A stretch of 64,000 nt of DNA from Psychrobacter sp. PL19 (GTDB lineage Bacteria; Pseudomonadota; Gammaproteobacteria; Pseudomonadales; Moraxellaceae). The DNA is taken from the NCBI RefSeq assembly GCF_017875835.1, contig NZ_JAGING010000001.1, positions 2,170,001-2,234,000 on the forward strand, in the 5' to 3' direction. The notes beneath the pieces are model-generated. The model was not told where the DNA came from. It did not search any database and saw only the letters and a program-made list of their open reading frames with translations. This document shows, piece by piece, positions 1-9,802 of the stretch (position 1 is the stretch's first letter; each line of letters begins with the position of its first letter). A program made the translations under genes and the position numbers.

Positions 1-3000
1 TCATCGCTTTGTCTCCTGCTTGGTTTATATTCCGCGCGATAAGTTCAATACCGAGCTGCGTATTAAAGTACAAAACGTGCTAAAAGAGGCTTATGGCGGC
101 ATGTCATCTGGCTTTACTACCGAGTTCAATGAGTCCGATCACGCCCGCGTCCATGTGCACGTGCGGACAGAACCCGGTCATGTCAATGATGTCGATAACA
201 ATACTCTTGAGTCTGAGCTGTCAGCATTGATGCAGTCATGGGGGGACAACTATCAAAAAATGCTGTTGGACGATGTTGGCGAGCAGCAAGCCAATGCTCT
301 AACGCGCAGATTCCTAAGTTATATTCCCGCCGCTTATCAAGAACGTTTTGATGCGCGAACAGCCGTTGAAGACACCAAGCGATTGGCGAATTTGACCGAC
401 GAGCAACCTATATTTTGGCACTTGTATCAATCTACAGGTGATGTCAGTAACCAGTTGCACCTCAAACTATACGGTCGCCAGCAGCCCGTTATATTATCTA
501 AGGTGTTGCCAGTATTAGAAAACTTTGGCGTTTCAGTGGTTTCAGCGCAAACTTATGAGTTTGATTTGCCTGAACAGGCTATCTGGATGCAAGAATATGA
601 GCTGACGTTAGAGCACGTAGATACGATCAACATGCAAGTGGTGCGCGGTCAATTTGAAGACAGTCTCAAGCAAATATGGGCAGGTAATATTGAAAGCGAT
701 ACCTTTAACGAGCTGATATTAACCACCAAGCTTGATACTTATGAAGTGGTGGTACTACGTGCACTGTCACGCTATATGGGCCAAGCTCGTGCGCCATTCT
801 CTAGCGTATATATTCAACAAACAGTGGTCAAAAATAGCGCCATCAGTATGCTACTAGCCGATTTATTCGATGCGCGTATGAATCCTAAACATAGCGCCCC
901 TGATAGCCAGGAACGTTTAGAGAAAACGAATCAAGTTAGAGAACAAATTGCCAGCGCACTGGCAGGTGTTGATAGTTTGGATGAAGACCGTATCTTGCGT
1001 TGGTACCTGGACTTAATTAATGCGATGGTACGAACAAACTTTTATCAAACAGATAACAATGGTCAACGTAAAGATCGACTGTCATTTAAGTTTTTAGCCG
1101 AAGATATTCCTAATTTGCCAAAACCAAAGTTAATGTTTGAAATATTTGTTTATTCACCACGAGTTGAAGCTGTGCACATGCGCGGCGGTAAAGCAGCTCG
1201 TGGTGGCCTGCGCTGGTCAGACCGCATGGAAGATTTTCGTACTGAAGTACTCGGATTGGTCAAAGCACAGATGGTCAAAAACGCAGTGATCGTGCCCGTT
1301 GGTTCAAAAGGTGGTTTTATTGTTAAAACCAAGACCATGGCAGATGGCCGTGACGCCTTCCAAGCTGAAGGTATCGCTTGTTATCAAGCCTTCCTGCGCG
1401 GCATGCTAGACATCACTGACAATATCGTCGATGGTAATATTGTCCCGCCAGCCAATACCGTACGTCATGATGAAGACGACCCTTATTTAGTGGTTGCTGC
1501 AGATAAGGGTACAGCAAGCTTTTCTGATATTGCCAACGCCTTATCTGCTGAATATAATTTCTGGCTTGATGACGCCTTTGCCTCAGGGGGTTCAGTCGGT
1601 TATGACCATAAAGCTATGGGCATTACTGCGCGTGGTGGCTGGGAGTCGGTCAAACGCCACTTCCGCATGCGCGGCATGGACATCCAAGCACGTGATGATT
1701 TCACCGTCATTGGTATTGGTGATATGAGCGGTGACGTCTTCGGTAACGGTATGCTGCGCTCAACCCATACTAAACTGGTCGCGGCCTTTAACCACTTACA
1801 TATATTCATCGACCCTAATCCTAATACTGCGGATTCTTATGCCGAGCGCGAGCGTTTATTTAATTTACCACGCTCAACGTGGGACGATTACGAAAAATCG
1901 CTTATTAGCCAAGGTGGCGGGGTATTTTCGCGGCAAGATAAAGCCATTGCTATCAGCCCTGAGATGAAAGAGATTTTTGCTATCAGCGAAGACAGCTTAG
2001 CGCCTAATGCCTTTATTAGCGCCTTGCTACGTGCACCCGTTGATCTACTCTGGAATGGTGGTATCGGTACTTATGTAAAAAGTGCTAACGAGACTCATGC
2101 TGATGTTGGTGATCGTGCCAACGATGCCGTGCGCGTTGATGGTAGTGAGTTACGTACGGCAGTAGTCGGTGAAGGCGGTAACTTAGGCCTTACCCAACAA
2201 GGGCGCATTGAATATGCACAAACGGGCGGGCGCATCTATACTGATGCTATCGATAACTCGGGCGGCGTCAACTGCTCAGATCATGAGGTCAATATCAAAA
2301 TCTTACTTGGCAAAGTAGTTGAGCAGGGTGATATGACTTTAAAGCAGCGTAATGAGCTGTTAGAAAGTATGACTGACACCGTCGCTGAGCTGGTATTGCG
2401 CCAAAACTATCTGCAACCACAAGCCATTGAACTCAGTCATATTCGTGCTGCAGCAAACTTAAGTGATCATCAGCGCTTTATTCAAATGTTAGAGTCTGAG
2501 CAGCGCCTTGATCGCGCCATTGAGTATTTGCCATCAGATGAAGAGATTGCCAAACGTCAAAAAGCAGGAACTGGCTTGACCAATCCTGAGCTAGCAGTGG
2601 TCATGGCCTATGGCAAAATGTGGGTTTATGACAACTTGTTGTTATCTGACTTACCGGATGCCCCGTACTTTATCAACGAGCTGCGTAAATATTTCCCCAA
2701 TGAGTTGGTTGAGCGTTTCTTTGATGAAATGACTGAGCATCGTTTGCACCGCGAAATCATCAGTACCTATCTAACCAATAGTGTGGTTAACCGCTTAGGT
2801 ATCGAGGCACTGTTCCGTCTCTATGAAGAAACGGGTCAGACGCTAGCTATCATCATTCGTGCTTATGCCATTACCCGTGAGGTGTTTGAAGTCTCAGCGG
2901 TGTGGGAGTTGCTTGAGTCTCTTGATAACAAGGTCGATGCCACGCGCTTACTAGAGCTTGAAATACGCTTGCGGGATGCGCTTGAGCGTGGTGTGGTCTG

Positions 3001-3589
3001 GTTCATCAATGCCTTTGGCCAAGACTTACAAGTGAAAGATCTCATCGGTCGCTTTACAGACAGTGTTGAGCAGTTGACTAAAAATGGCGGATTTATTGAG
3101 CAGCAATTCGCACAATACCTACAAGATGATACCGCCAGCTTAATTCAAGACGGTTTATCAGAGAGCGAAGCCATATTGTTTGCCATGCTCCCTTATCATG
3201 TCGATGCGCTAGATGCAGCGCGACTTGCTGAGCAGTATGAGCGTCCTGTTGATGCCATTGCCGAATTATACTTTGAAGCCTATCAAATCTTGCAACTCGA
3301 TTGGATGGTGGACAACATCGCCAACTTACCGCAGCAAGACTACTGGGATCGCCGCGCCCGCCATGCGCTGTTCAATGAGGTATCGCGTAGCTTGCGCTTA
3401 TTGATGGATGGGGTACTATCACAAGAAAATACTAAGCAAGCATTTACTGAGTGGAAGTCGCGTCACAACAGTCAGATTGAGTCCGTCACTGCTGAAATGC
3501 AAAAGCTCGACAACAATGACGACAGCGTTATCAGCCTATCAACGTTGTCAGTACTGATGAGCGAGTTAAGTGGCTTAGTGACTAAATAA
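1..3589 (+). CDS. gdhB: NAD-specific glutamate dehydrogenase, large (180-kDa) type, 3' part
   Basis: Catalyses NAD-linked oxidative deamination of glutamate to 2-oxoglutarate in the cytoplasm. The reading frame is open from base 2 and runs off the left edge, so a start codon is not in view. About 1195 residues are present. The family is usually about 1600 residues long, so roughly the first 400 are missing. The stretch RGGLRWSDR followed by VKNAVIVPVGSKGGF is the conserved substrate-binding core, and GIGDMSGDVFGNGML is the dinucleotide-binding region. The long helical C-terminal region typical of the class follows. The TAA stop lies at 3587-3589 and a strong hairpin terminator follows 30 bases later. 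I see no frame break. The family call is sure; the symbol varies between species. Confidence 0.95.
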   Translation, partial: HRFVSCLVYIPRDKFNTELRIKVQNVLKEAYGGMSSGFTTEFNESDHARVHVHVRTEPGHVNDVDNNTLESELSALMQSWGDNYQKMLLDDVGEQQANALTRRFLSYIPAAYQERFDARTAVEDTKRLANLTDEQPIFWHLYQSTGDVSNQLHLKLYGRQQPVILSKVLPVLENFGVSVVSAQTYEFDLPEQAIWMQEYELTLEHVDTINMQVVRGQFEDSLKQIWAGNIESDTFNELILTTKLDTYEVVVLRALSRYMGQARAPFSSVYIQQTVVKNSAISMLLADLFDARMNPKHSAPDSQERLEKTNQVREQIASALAGVDSLDEDRILRWYLDLINAMVRTNFYQTDNNGQRKDRLSFKFLAEDIPNLPKPKLMFEIFVYSPRVEAVHMRGGKAARGGLRWSDRMEDFRTEVLGLVKAQMVKNAVIVPVGSKGGFIVKTKTMADGRDAFQAEGIACYQAFLRGMLDITDNIVDGNIVPPANTVRHDEDDPYLVVAADKGTASFSDIANALSAEYNFWLDDAFASGGSVGYDHKAMGITARGGWESVKRHFRMRGMDIQARDDFTVIGIGDMSGDVFGNGMLRSTHTKLVAAFNHLHIFIDPNPNTADSYAERERLFNLPRSTWDDYEKSLISQGGGVFSRQDKAIAISPEMKEIFAISEDSLAPNAFISALLRAPVDLLWNGGIGTYVKSANETHADVGDRANDAVRVDGSELRTAVVGEGGNLGLTQQGRIEYAQTGGRIYTDAIDNSGGVNCSDHEVNIKILLGKVVEQGDMTLKQRNELLESMTDTVAELVLRQNYLQPQAIELSHIRAAANLSDHQRFIQMLESEQRLDRAIEYLPSDEEIAKRQKAGTGLTNPELAVVMAYGKMWVYDNLLLSDLPDAPYFINELRKYFPNELVERFFDEMTEHRLHREIISTYLTNSVVNRLGIEALFRLYEETGQTLAIIIRAYAITREVFEVSAVWELLESLDNKVDATRLLELEIRLRDALERGVVWFINAFGQDLQVKDLIGRFTDSVEQLTKNGGFIEQQFAQYLQDDTASLIQDGLSESEAILFAMLPYHVDALDAARLAEQYERPVDAIAELYFEAYQILQLDWMVDNIANLPQQDYWDRRARHALFNEVSRSLRLLMDGVLSQENTKQAFTEWKSRHNSQIESVTAEMQKLDNNDDSVISLSTLSVLMSELSGLVTK

Positions 3590-3620
3590 TAGTCAGATAG
3601 ACCGGTAACTTTCTATAAAT

Positions 3621-3656
3621 AAAAACCACTCTTAAATCATTAAGAGTGGTTTTTTA
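3621..3656. terminator. Bidirectional rho-independent terminator after glutamate dehydrogenase
   Basis: An A-run, the arm CCACTCTTA, a short loop, TAAGAGTGG and a T-run form a hairpin that can end transcription on both strands. It serves gdh on plus and could stop the sbcDC message on minus. Confidence 0.9.
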
Positions 3657-3877
3657 TGGCCTACTAAATTGTCTGCTAAATCGCAATAACTAGCAAACTG
3701 TGGCTTTAATGCTATCGTACCTTGACCATTAATAAAGCCGAACTTGCCAGCCTGCTGGTAGGCATAAGAATGATGATATAGCAGCTTTACAATAGGCGCC
3801 GTAGAGGACAAGCGCAGTTTGCCAGTAGTATCAATAACTTGGGCACTAACAGCGTCGTCTTTGATATCCTCAGTCAT
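3632..3877 (-). pseudogene. Small WG-repeat-like ORF, possibly a remnant
   Basis: 81 codons just downstream of sbcC on the same strand. Residues 44-60 (GKFGFINGQGTIALKPQF) match one WG repeat, a short beta-rich repeat normally found in many copies. Here only one copy is visible, and the C-terminal end (HKKPLLMI) is read through the terminator hairpin, which suggests the natural end has been lost. No Shine-Dalgarno sequence is evident before the ATG at 3877. I read it as a truncated leftover of a longer WG-repeat gene, but a small expressed protein cannot be excluded. Confidence 0.45.
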
Positions 3878-3894
3878 ACAAGTCGCAGTAGTAC

Positions 3895-6800
3895 TTAATA
3901 ACTTGTAATTTTATAGCAGCCTTGACCAGTGATTTCACTAAAACCACCAGATATTTTTGTCACCTGAATTTGGGTCAAAATGCGCTCTTTTAGCGCTTGT
4001 ACGTGAGAGATGATACCAATAAGTTTGCCTTCTTGTTGTAAGCTGGTGAGGGTATCGAGGGCAATATCCAGTGACTCTTCATCTAAAGTACCAAAACCTT
4101 CATCCAAAAATAGCGAATCGACACGAATATTTTGACTGGCCATTTGTGATAGCCCAAGTGCTAATGCAAGACTAATAATAAAACCTTCGCCACCGGAGAG
4201 GTTCTTGGTACTACGAACATCGCCACCTTGATAGTTGTCGATGACATTAAGCTCCAGCGGATTGTTGTCATCATGAATCAGTAAGTAGCGGTCGCTCATC
4301 TTTTGTAATTGGGTATTGGCATGACTGATCATGACTTGAAAAGTTAGGCCTTGTGCAAAAGTTCGATACTTTTTGCCGTCCGCAGAACCAATCAAATCGT
4401 ATAGCTGTTGCCAAACTTGCATGTTTTCTTTTTGGGCATTGATAGCGATATGCTGCGATGCTTGCGCCCCTTTTTGCTGCTCATTGGCTCTTAGCTGTTG
4501 CTCAATAGCACCGGTCTCACCAAGGCGCGTCTCTATATCGGTTTGTAATTGCAGATGTTTGCTGGCAAGCGTTTCTCTCTGCTCGCTGGTTAGTGGATTG
4601 GCAAGCTGCTCGTTTAATGAGTGTTGAACACTGTTTAGCTGGGTCTTAGCTTGATTAAGTGCATAGTCAATGGCAGTTTGGCGTTGTTTTAAGCCATCGC
4701 GCGACTCTTTTGGTAGACGGGCGCTTTCAAAATCAGCTTCAGTGGTGAACTGTGATTGTGCCAATAGAGTTGTAAAAGTATTTTCCTGCGCCTCAAGCGT
4801 ATCGCTAGTAGCATCAAGCTGATTGGCTAACTGTTGCACACGGTCTTGTCGTTGCTCAAGCGTTTGCTTGGCATTATCTTGCTGTCTTTGCATGGTTGCT
4901 CGTACAGTTTTTGTCTTATCAAGTAGCGCACGCAATCGGTTTTCTTCGTCATCTGAGTTTTTGTCAGCAAACTGTGCGATTCTGCTTTGCCGCAGTTGCT
5001 CAACCGCAGCCTTTTTATCTGTAACAACAGTAACGAGGTGTTGAAAATCAACTGCTATACCGTCTAACTGCGCTTGTTTGGTAGTAATTTGGGCACTTAA
5101 GCCGTTGAGGGTGGTTTGCAACGTTTGTTGATTGTCTTTTTGGGCAATAAAATTCTGCTTTAATTGCAGTAAGGCGCTACGCTGTTGCCGGAGTCCGTCT
5201 ATATGATTATTACAATCGATTTCATTAAGCACAGCTTGATCATCGATGCTATGTACTAATAATTCTAACGACTGCTTGGTCGTACTGTCGGTGTGCGCAG
5301 TGTTTGAATCATCCTCATATTTACTGATTGGATATTTATGTACTACAGAGACCACTGCGGCGATCACTTCTGCTAGTTCAGAGAAATTAGCAGCCAACGT
5401 ACTCTCTGTGCCTTCTACCTTTTGAGTATTCAGCTTTATATCAGTCGACAAGTTACTGATTTCGTCAGAAAGTGTCCGTTGCTGACGCTCATTAGCTTCA
5501 AGTGCTTTATTTATTTCAGTAATAGTCTGATTAAACGTGTCGTATTGAGTCAGCTTAACTTTACGAGTCGCTTTTTCTTGAGTGAGATTTTGCTTGCCAG
5601 CGCTTATTAAAGACAGAGCATTAGTAATGATTTCGATGTTTATAGTACCTTCGTTCAAATTAATCTGCTGATCGAGGGTATCTATAAAGGTATTGATATC
5701 GGCACTAATTTGTTTAAATGGCTTGATAATAGTACTGATTGAAGCGCAATAATAATTATTCGAATCCAATACTGTCTTCATGTGGGTTTGAATATCATGG
5801 CAAAGCGCTTTAGCTTGATTGGTCAAAGATGTGAGTTGCTGTTGCTCACGCTCAAGGTTATTTTGTTTGGTTGCCTGCTCGATACAATGTTGCGCTAGCG
5901 TTTTCTCCAATCCATCAATAAGTTCGTCCAGCTCAATAAGCTGTTGTTGAGTTTGCTTAGTGATAGAGTGCTCATCTTGAGCATCGCTATCCAATAATGG
6001 ATGGTTACGAGCATAAGGGTGCTCTGTTGCACCGCACAATGGGCAAGGTTTATCCTCTTCTAACGCGGCAATATAGTCTTCAAGCTTAGCGACTTTTTGT
6101 AGTAGATTGAGATGCGCCTGTTTTTCTTCACGCTTGAGCTTTATGTCTTTAATTCTACCCTCATCATCACGAATGAAACCTTTGAGGCTAATCAGTGCTT
6201 GCTTGATAGTAGGCAGCGCTGAATTTATATTTTTAATTTGGGTCGCAAGCTCATTTAGTGATTGCAGCTTAAAACTGACCGAATCCAGCTGGCTAGTAAC
6301 CGTATCTATTTGCTCTTGCTGGTCGCGCAGCTCATTCAGCGAGTTATCTTGTAGTAAGTCTGCTTGTTGCTGTTGCAAACCACTAAGTTGCCCACGCTTC
6401 TCTGTGGTATGTGATGTGTCCTTCGCTTGCTTATCATATAATTGTGTCAGTTCATCTTTTAGCTGGCGGGCAGTATTTTGGTCGATTAGCTTATCATCGC
6501 TTAGTTTAGTATTGTTTTGCAGCAAGATTTTTAATCGACTACAGCTACTATTAAAAGTGGCAATATCAGTATCAAGGTCAGTAAGCTCATGATGCGTGCT
6601 GAGATATTTTGCTATTGTCGTCAGTTGGCTTTTAGCTTGTTTTTCGTTTTCTTGATGACTGCTTATCTCTTGTTTTAATTGCTGGATGTTGGTCGATAAT
6701 GACGTTTTACGCCGATCATCATCCGCTAAAGCATGCGCTTGCTGTTTTATATCTGCATCTAATTCACGTACCTTGGCAATAATAGGTAAAGAATCGTGTA

Positions 6801-7842
6801 GCTCATCTGCCGCTTGGGCCTCATACTTAATCGCAGCGTGTAGGTCTATTGTGGATTTATCAAGCGCTGCCTGCTGGGCAGGAATGTTATCTAGCAAGTC
6901 TTGATGTTCGCCATTCAAGCGTTTTGCTGTATTACGGCTGTAGACCAGCTGGCTAAATGGACTGTCAATCTCCAATGCCTTATTGGCTGCCTCCAAACGT
7001 GCTAACTCTGGGATAAATGATTGTGCATCTTGCGCCGCATTCGTCACCGTCGTTTGATAGTGCGCTGACTGTTGTGTTAAGTCTGCAACTTTATCCAACC
7101 ATTGCAGTTGTTCGGTTACGGTCTTATAGTCTAGCCGCTGTACTGACTGCATATCTTGATGTGCTGTGAGATCTACTAGCAGCTGCGCCTCATTTTGGCT
7201 ACTTAATAGCGGTAAACTGTCAACGCCAGCTTGCAGTTTAGCCAGCTCACCTTCCTCAAAACGTTTTTTTTCAAAGACATTTTTAGATATTTCAGCATAG
7301 ATTGCCGTGCCAGTAATTTTTTCTAAAATGGCCGCTCTATCACCGGTATCTGACTTTAAAAAAGCAGCAAAACTGCCTTGTGCCAACATAATTGAGCGGG
7401 TGAATTGGCTAAAGTCCATGCCGATCAGTTCTTGGATAAAGGGCGTGGTCTTAGACTTGGCATCCTCTAAAACCACACCGGTTTTTGCATTACAGATCTC
7501 ATGCTTTATACCAGATAGTTTACCTTTGGCTTTTTTATAGGCGCGGTGCTGATACCATGAGCAGCGATAATGCTGGTTACCAATTTCTATGACGACTTCT
7601 GCTGAACACTCACCCGTACCTTGGGTCATCATCTCGTTAGAAGAGCCCGTAATCTCTCCCAACCTTGGCGTTTGGCTGTACAGTGCCAAACAAATCGCAT
7701 CCAATATCGTGGTCTTGCCAGCGCCCGTTTGCCCAGTAATCGCAAAAATGCCTTCATTGACAAAGGCGGGGTCAGTGAAGTCAATATGCCATTCACCCTT
7801 GAGAGAGTTTAAGTTCTTTAGTCGCAGTTCAGTCAGTCGCAT
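3895..7842 (-). CDS. sbcC: Exonuclease SbcC, ATPase subunit of the SbcCD nuclease
   Basis: SMC/Rad50-like ATPase that works with SbcD to cut DNA hairpins and process blocked double-strand ends. The Walker A motif GQTGAGKTTILDA lies near residue 40. Long coiled-coil arms rich in Q, E and K flank a zinc hook CPLC, whose cysteines are residues 600 and 603. The ABC signature LSGGEGF and the Walker B stretch LFLDEGFGTLDEE lie near the C-terminus. At 1315 residues it is longer than the E. coli protein (about 1050), mostly in the coiled coils. It follows sbcD by 67 bases on the same strand, as in the usual sbcDC operon. Confidence 0.95.
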   Translation of the reverse strand: MRLTELRLKNLNSLKGEWHIDFTDPAFVNEGIFAITGQTGAGKTTILDAICLALYSQTPRLGEITGSSNEMMTQGTGECSAEVVIEIGNQHYRCSWYQHRAYKKAKGKLSGIKHEICNAKTGVVLEDAKSKTTPFIQELIGMDFSQFTRSIMLAQGSFAAFLKSDTGDRAAILEKITGTAIYAEISKNVFEKKRFEEGELAKLQAGVDSLPLLSSQNEAQLLVDLTAHQDMQSVQRLDYKTVTEQLQWLDKVADLTQQSAHYQTTVTNAAQDAQSFIPELARLEAANKALEIDSPFSQLVYSRNTAKRLNGEHQDLLDNIPAQQAALDKSTIDLHAAIKYEAQAADELHDSLPIIAKVRELDADIKQQAHALADDDRRKTSLSTNIQQLKQEISSHQENEKQAKSQLTTIAKYLSTHHELTDLDTDIATFNSSCSRLKILLQNNTKLSDDKLIDQNTARQLKDELTQLYDKQAKDTSHTTEKRGQLSGLQQQQADLLQDNSLNELRDQQEQIDTVTSQLDSVSFKLQSLNELATQIKNINSALPTIKQALISLKGFIRDDEGRIKDIKLKREEKQAHLNLLQKVAKLEDYIAALEEDKPCPLCGATEHPYARNHPLLDSDAQDEHSITKQTQQQLIELDELIDGLEKTLAQHCIEQATKQNNLEREQQQLTSLTNQAKALCHDIQTHMKTVLDSNNYYCASISTIIKPFKQISADINTFIDTLDQQINLNEGTINIEIITNALSLISAGKQNLTQEKATRKVKLTQYDTFNQTITEINKALEANERQQRTLSDEISNLSTDIKLNTQKVEGTESTLAANFSELAEVIAAVVSVVHKYPISKYEDDSNTAHTDSTTKQSLELLVHSIDDQAVLNEIDCNNHIDGLRQQRSALLQLKQNFIAQKDNQQTLQTTLNGLSAQITTKQAQLDGIAVDFQHLVTVVTDKKAAVEQLRQSRIAQFADKNSDDEENRLRALLDKTKTVRATMQRQQDNAKQTLEQRQDRVQQLANQLDATSDTLEAQENTFTTLLAQSQFTTEADFESARLPKESRDGLKQRQTAIDYALNQAKTQLNSVQHSLNEQLANPLTSEQRETLASKHLQLQTDIETRLGETGAIEQQLRANEQQKGAQASQHIAINAQKENMQVWQQLYDLIGSADGKKYRTFAQGLTFQVMISHANTQLQKMSDRYLLIHDDNNPLELNVIDNYQGGDVRSTKNLSGGEGFIISLALALGLSQMASQNIRVDSLFLDEGFGTLDEESLDIALDTLTSLQQEGKLIGIISHVQALKERILTQIQVTKISGGFSEITGQGCYKITSY

Positions 7843-7909
7843 TATTGGGTCTTATAGTTTTGGATTAATGTATTTTGAAGTTTTTAATTAAGCGAAGCGT
7901 TATGTTTTA

Positions 7910-9568
7910 CTATTCTGCCCGACTGTCATCATGATGAATATTATAAAGTATCTGCTCATAAGCGTCGCGTAGGGTCAACTTTTGCGCGTCTGTCACCTCG
8001 TGAGTATTCAAACAACGCTCGAATACTTCTAGCTCATTTAAGTCTTGCAGGGTTTCTGAGGACTTCTCTTGGTTTAGTATTTTATTGTAGGTTCGAGTAT
8101 TTTTTATTTTCAATATCTCACAAGGTAACTCTTCTACCATAGCATTAACCTGTTCACGCAAATCACTGATAATATCAGCACCGGTATAAACAACCTCTAA
8201 CCATAAGGTTTCTGATAACGAAAGTGACTGCATAAGCGCTTGAATAGTGGTTGCTATAGTTTCTAAATCACCTGTAACTTGCGCTAATTTTTGGAAGCAA
8301 GGGATAGGGAGAGAAGAGACCTGCATATTGCGCAAGTTGTCATGATGCAATAGCTTAGAGGCGGGTAGGACAGTTGAATTTAAATCTTCATCAAGAAGCT
8401 TTGCTTGGTTATTGGGGTTAGTAAGATTTTGAGCAATTTCATTCTCAGTATTTTTATCGTCAGTATTGTTATTATTAGTATCGTCTACTGACTCATCAAA
8501 ACCGAATAAGTCATCCATATACTTGGCTTTTATATCTGTATTTTTTAAGCGGTTATTTGCATATTCAGTTTCTGGCTTAGTAATTAAAGCGGTTACACCA
8601 ACAGGTTGTGACGTCACTATATTGTTAGTCGCGTTTGATTGTAAGTTTTTATCTTCTAAAATTTCCTCATTAGAACTATTGGTCACTGCGCCAAACTGTA
8701 TTAGTAGTACTTGCTTTTGTTGGCGCGCCTCGCCAAAGCCCATCGCAATAGGCGAGCCTGAATAGCGAATATGCTCGCGCCCGCCAACCTGCTGTGGTAC
8801 ATGCAAATGCCCAAGCGCGACATAATCAAAGCAGTCATCGAACATGTCAGCTGATATTTTACCTAAGTTACCGACATATAAGTCGCGTACACCGTCATCA
8901 GCAGTGGTGCTACCGCCAGCAGCAAACAGATGCCCTGTGGCAATAACAGGAATATAATGTTCGTGGGTCTCGGCAAGCGCTCGTTGATGCGCTTTAGCAA
9001 AGGTGGCAACCGCCTCATAATGCGCGTGTATGCCTGAGATAACGTTAGCGTCTTTACTGTCCATAGACTCGCCAGCCGCGCTATTACGCACATCACGGTC
9101 ACGCAGATAAGGCACGGCAGCAATAATACAATGCGGAACGTGGTCTGCGTCATTTAAAACTAAGACTTCATCGCTTAGGTCATCACAAGCGGTTCCGATA
9201 ACATGGACGTTTAAAAACTTCAGAACTTGACTGGGCGCATCTAAAAAAGAGGGTGAATCATGGTTACCGGCCACAATAACGGTATGCTGACAGCAGGTTT
9301 TTGATACCTTCCCCAAAAATTCATAATACAGTGCTTGGGCTTTATTACTTGGGGTCATGGTATCAAAAATATCGCCTGCGACGATCAACACATCAATCTG
9401 CTGTGCAATAATCGCATCATGCAGCCAGCTTAAGAAGGCCTCAAACTCGTCGTAACGCATGCGCCCATACAACCTACGGCCCAAATGCCAATCGGAAGTA
9501 TGCAGGACATTCAAAGGCCTGACATTAGGGACGGAAGATAAGGGCATGGCAGCAGCAGATATAGACAT
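7910..9568 (-). CDS. sbcD: Exonuclease SbcD, metallophosphoesterase subunit
   Basis: Mn-dependent nuclease partner of SbcC. Phosphoesterase motifs appear in order: HTSDWHLG (D26, H28), VAGDIFD near residue 64, VAGNHDS near residue 101 and a later GHLHVPQ. At 552 residues it is well above the roughly 400 usual for SbcD. The excess lies between the nuclease core and the C-terminal capping region (about residues 295-400) as a low-complexity insert rich in N, D and E. The C-terminal part (LPCFQKLAQVTGDLETIA onward) still looks like the SbcD tail. The start codon is uncertain because there is no clear ribosome site; Met8 is an alternative. Confidence 0.92.
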   Translation of the reverse strand: MSISAAAMPLSSVPNVRPLNVLHTSDWHLGRRLYGRMRYDEFEAFLSWLHDAIIAQQIDVLIVAGDIFDTMTPSNKAQALYYEFLGKVSKTCCQHTVIVAGNHDSPSFLDAPSQVLKFLNVHVIGTACDDLSDEVLVLNDADHVPHCIIAAVPYLRDRDVRNSAAGESMDSKDANVISGIHAHYEAVATFAKAHQRALAETHEHYIPVIATGHLFAAGGSTTADDGVRDLYVGNLGKISADMFDDCFDYVALGHLHVPQQVGGREHIRYSGSPIAMGFGEARQQKQVLLIQFGAVTNSSNEEILEDKNLQSNATNNIVTSQPVGVTALITKPETEYANNRLKNTDIKAKYMDDLFGFDESVDDTNNNNTDDKNTENEIAQNLTNPNNQAKLLDEDLNSTVLPASKLLHHDNLRNMQVSSLPIPCFQKLAQVTGDLETIATTIQALMQSLSLSETLWLEVVYTGADIISDLREQVNAMVEELPCEILKIKNTRTYNKILNQEKSSETLQDLNELEVFERCLNTHEVTDAQKLTLRDAYEQILYNIHHDDSRAE

Positions 9569-9741
9569 AAGCAGGTTATGATTACGGTTAATAGAAGGCT
9601 TTTATTCTAGCAAGAATTGGCAGGGTTTGCTGTGTTGCAATGGTTTTTGACAATAATTATTAATAGTAAGTATTGATAATAATTTCGGCAGCAGGGCAAG
9701 ACTTTATAGTAAGAATGTATTTTTATGACTTAATTTTTTAA

Positions 9742-9782
9742 TAAAAAAACCACTCTAATAGATCTACTAAAGTGGTTTTTTA
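9742..9782. terminator. Terminator downstream of cysG
   Basis: An A-run plus AACCACT and AGTGGTT plus a T-run form an imperfect hairpin around TAATAGATCTACTA. It lies 20 bases beyond the cysG stop on the minus strand and is flanked by A and T runs, so it could act in both directions. Confidence 0.75.
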
Positions 9783-9802
9783 TTGCTGTTTTTATAGTAA
9801 AG

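Noticed and set aside
6107..6592. 161-codon frame on plus within sbcC
   Set aside because: It lies opposite the coiled-coil coding part of sbcC. Its S/C-rich composition is the mirror of that bias, with no ribosome site or family.
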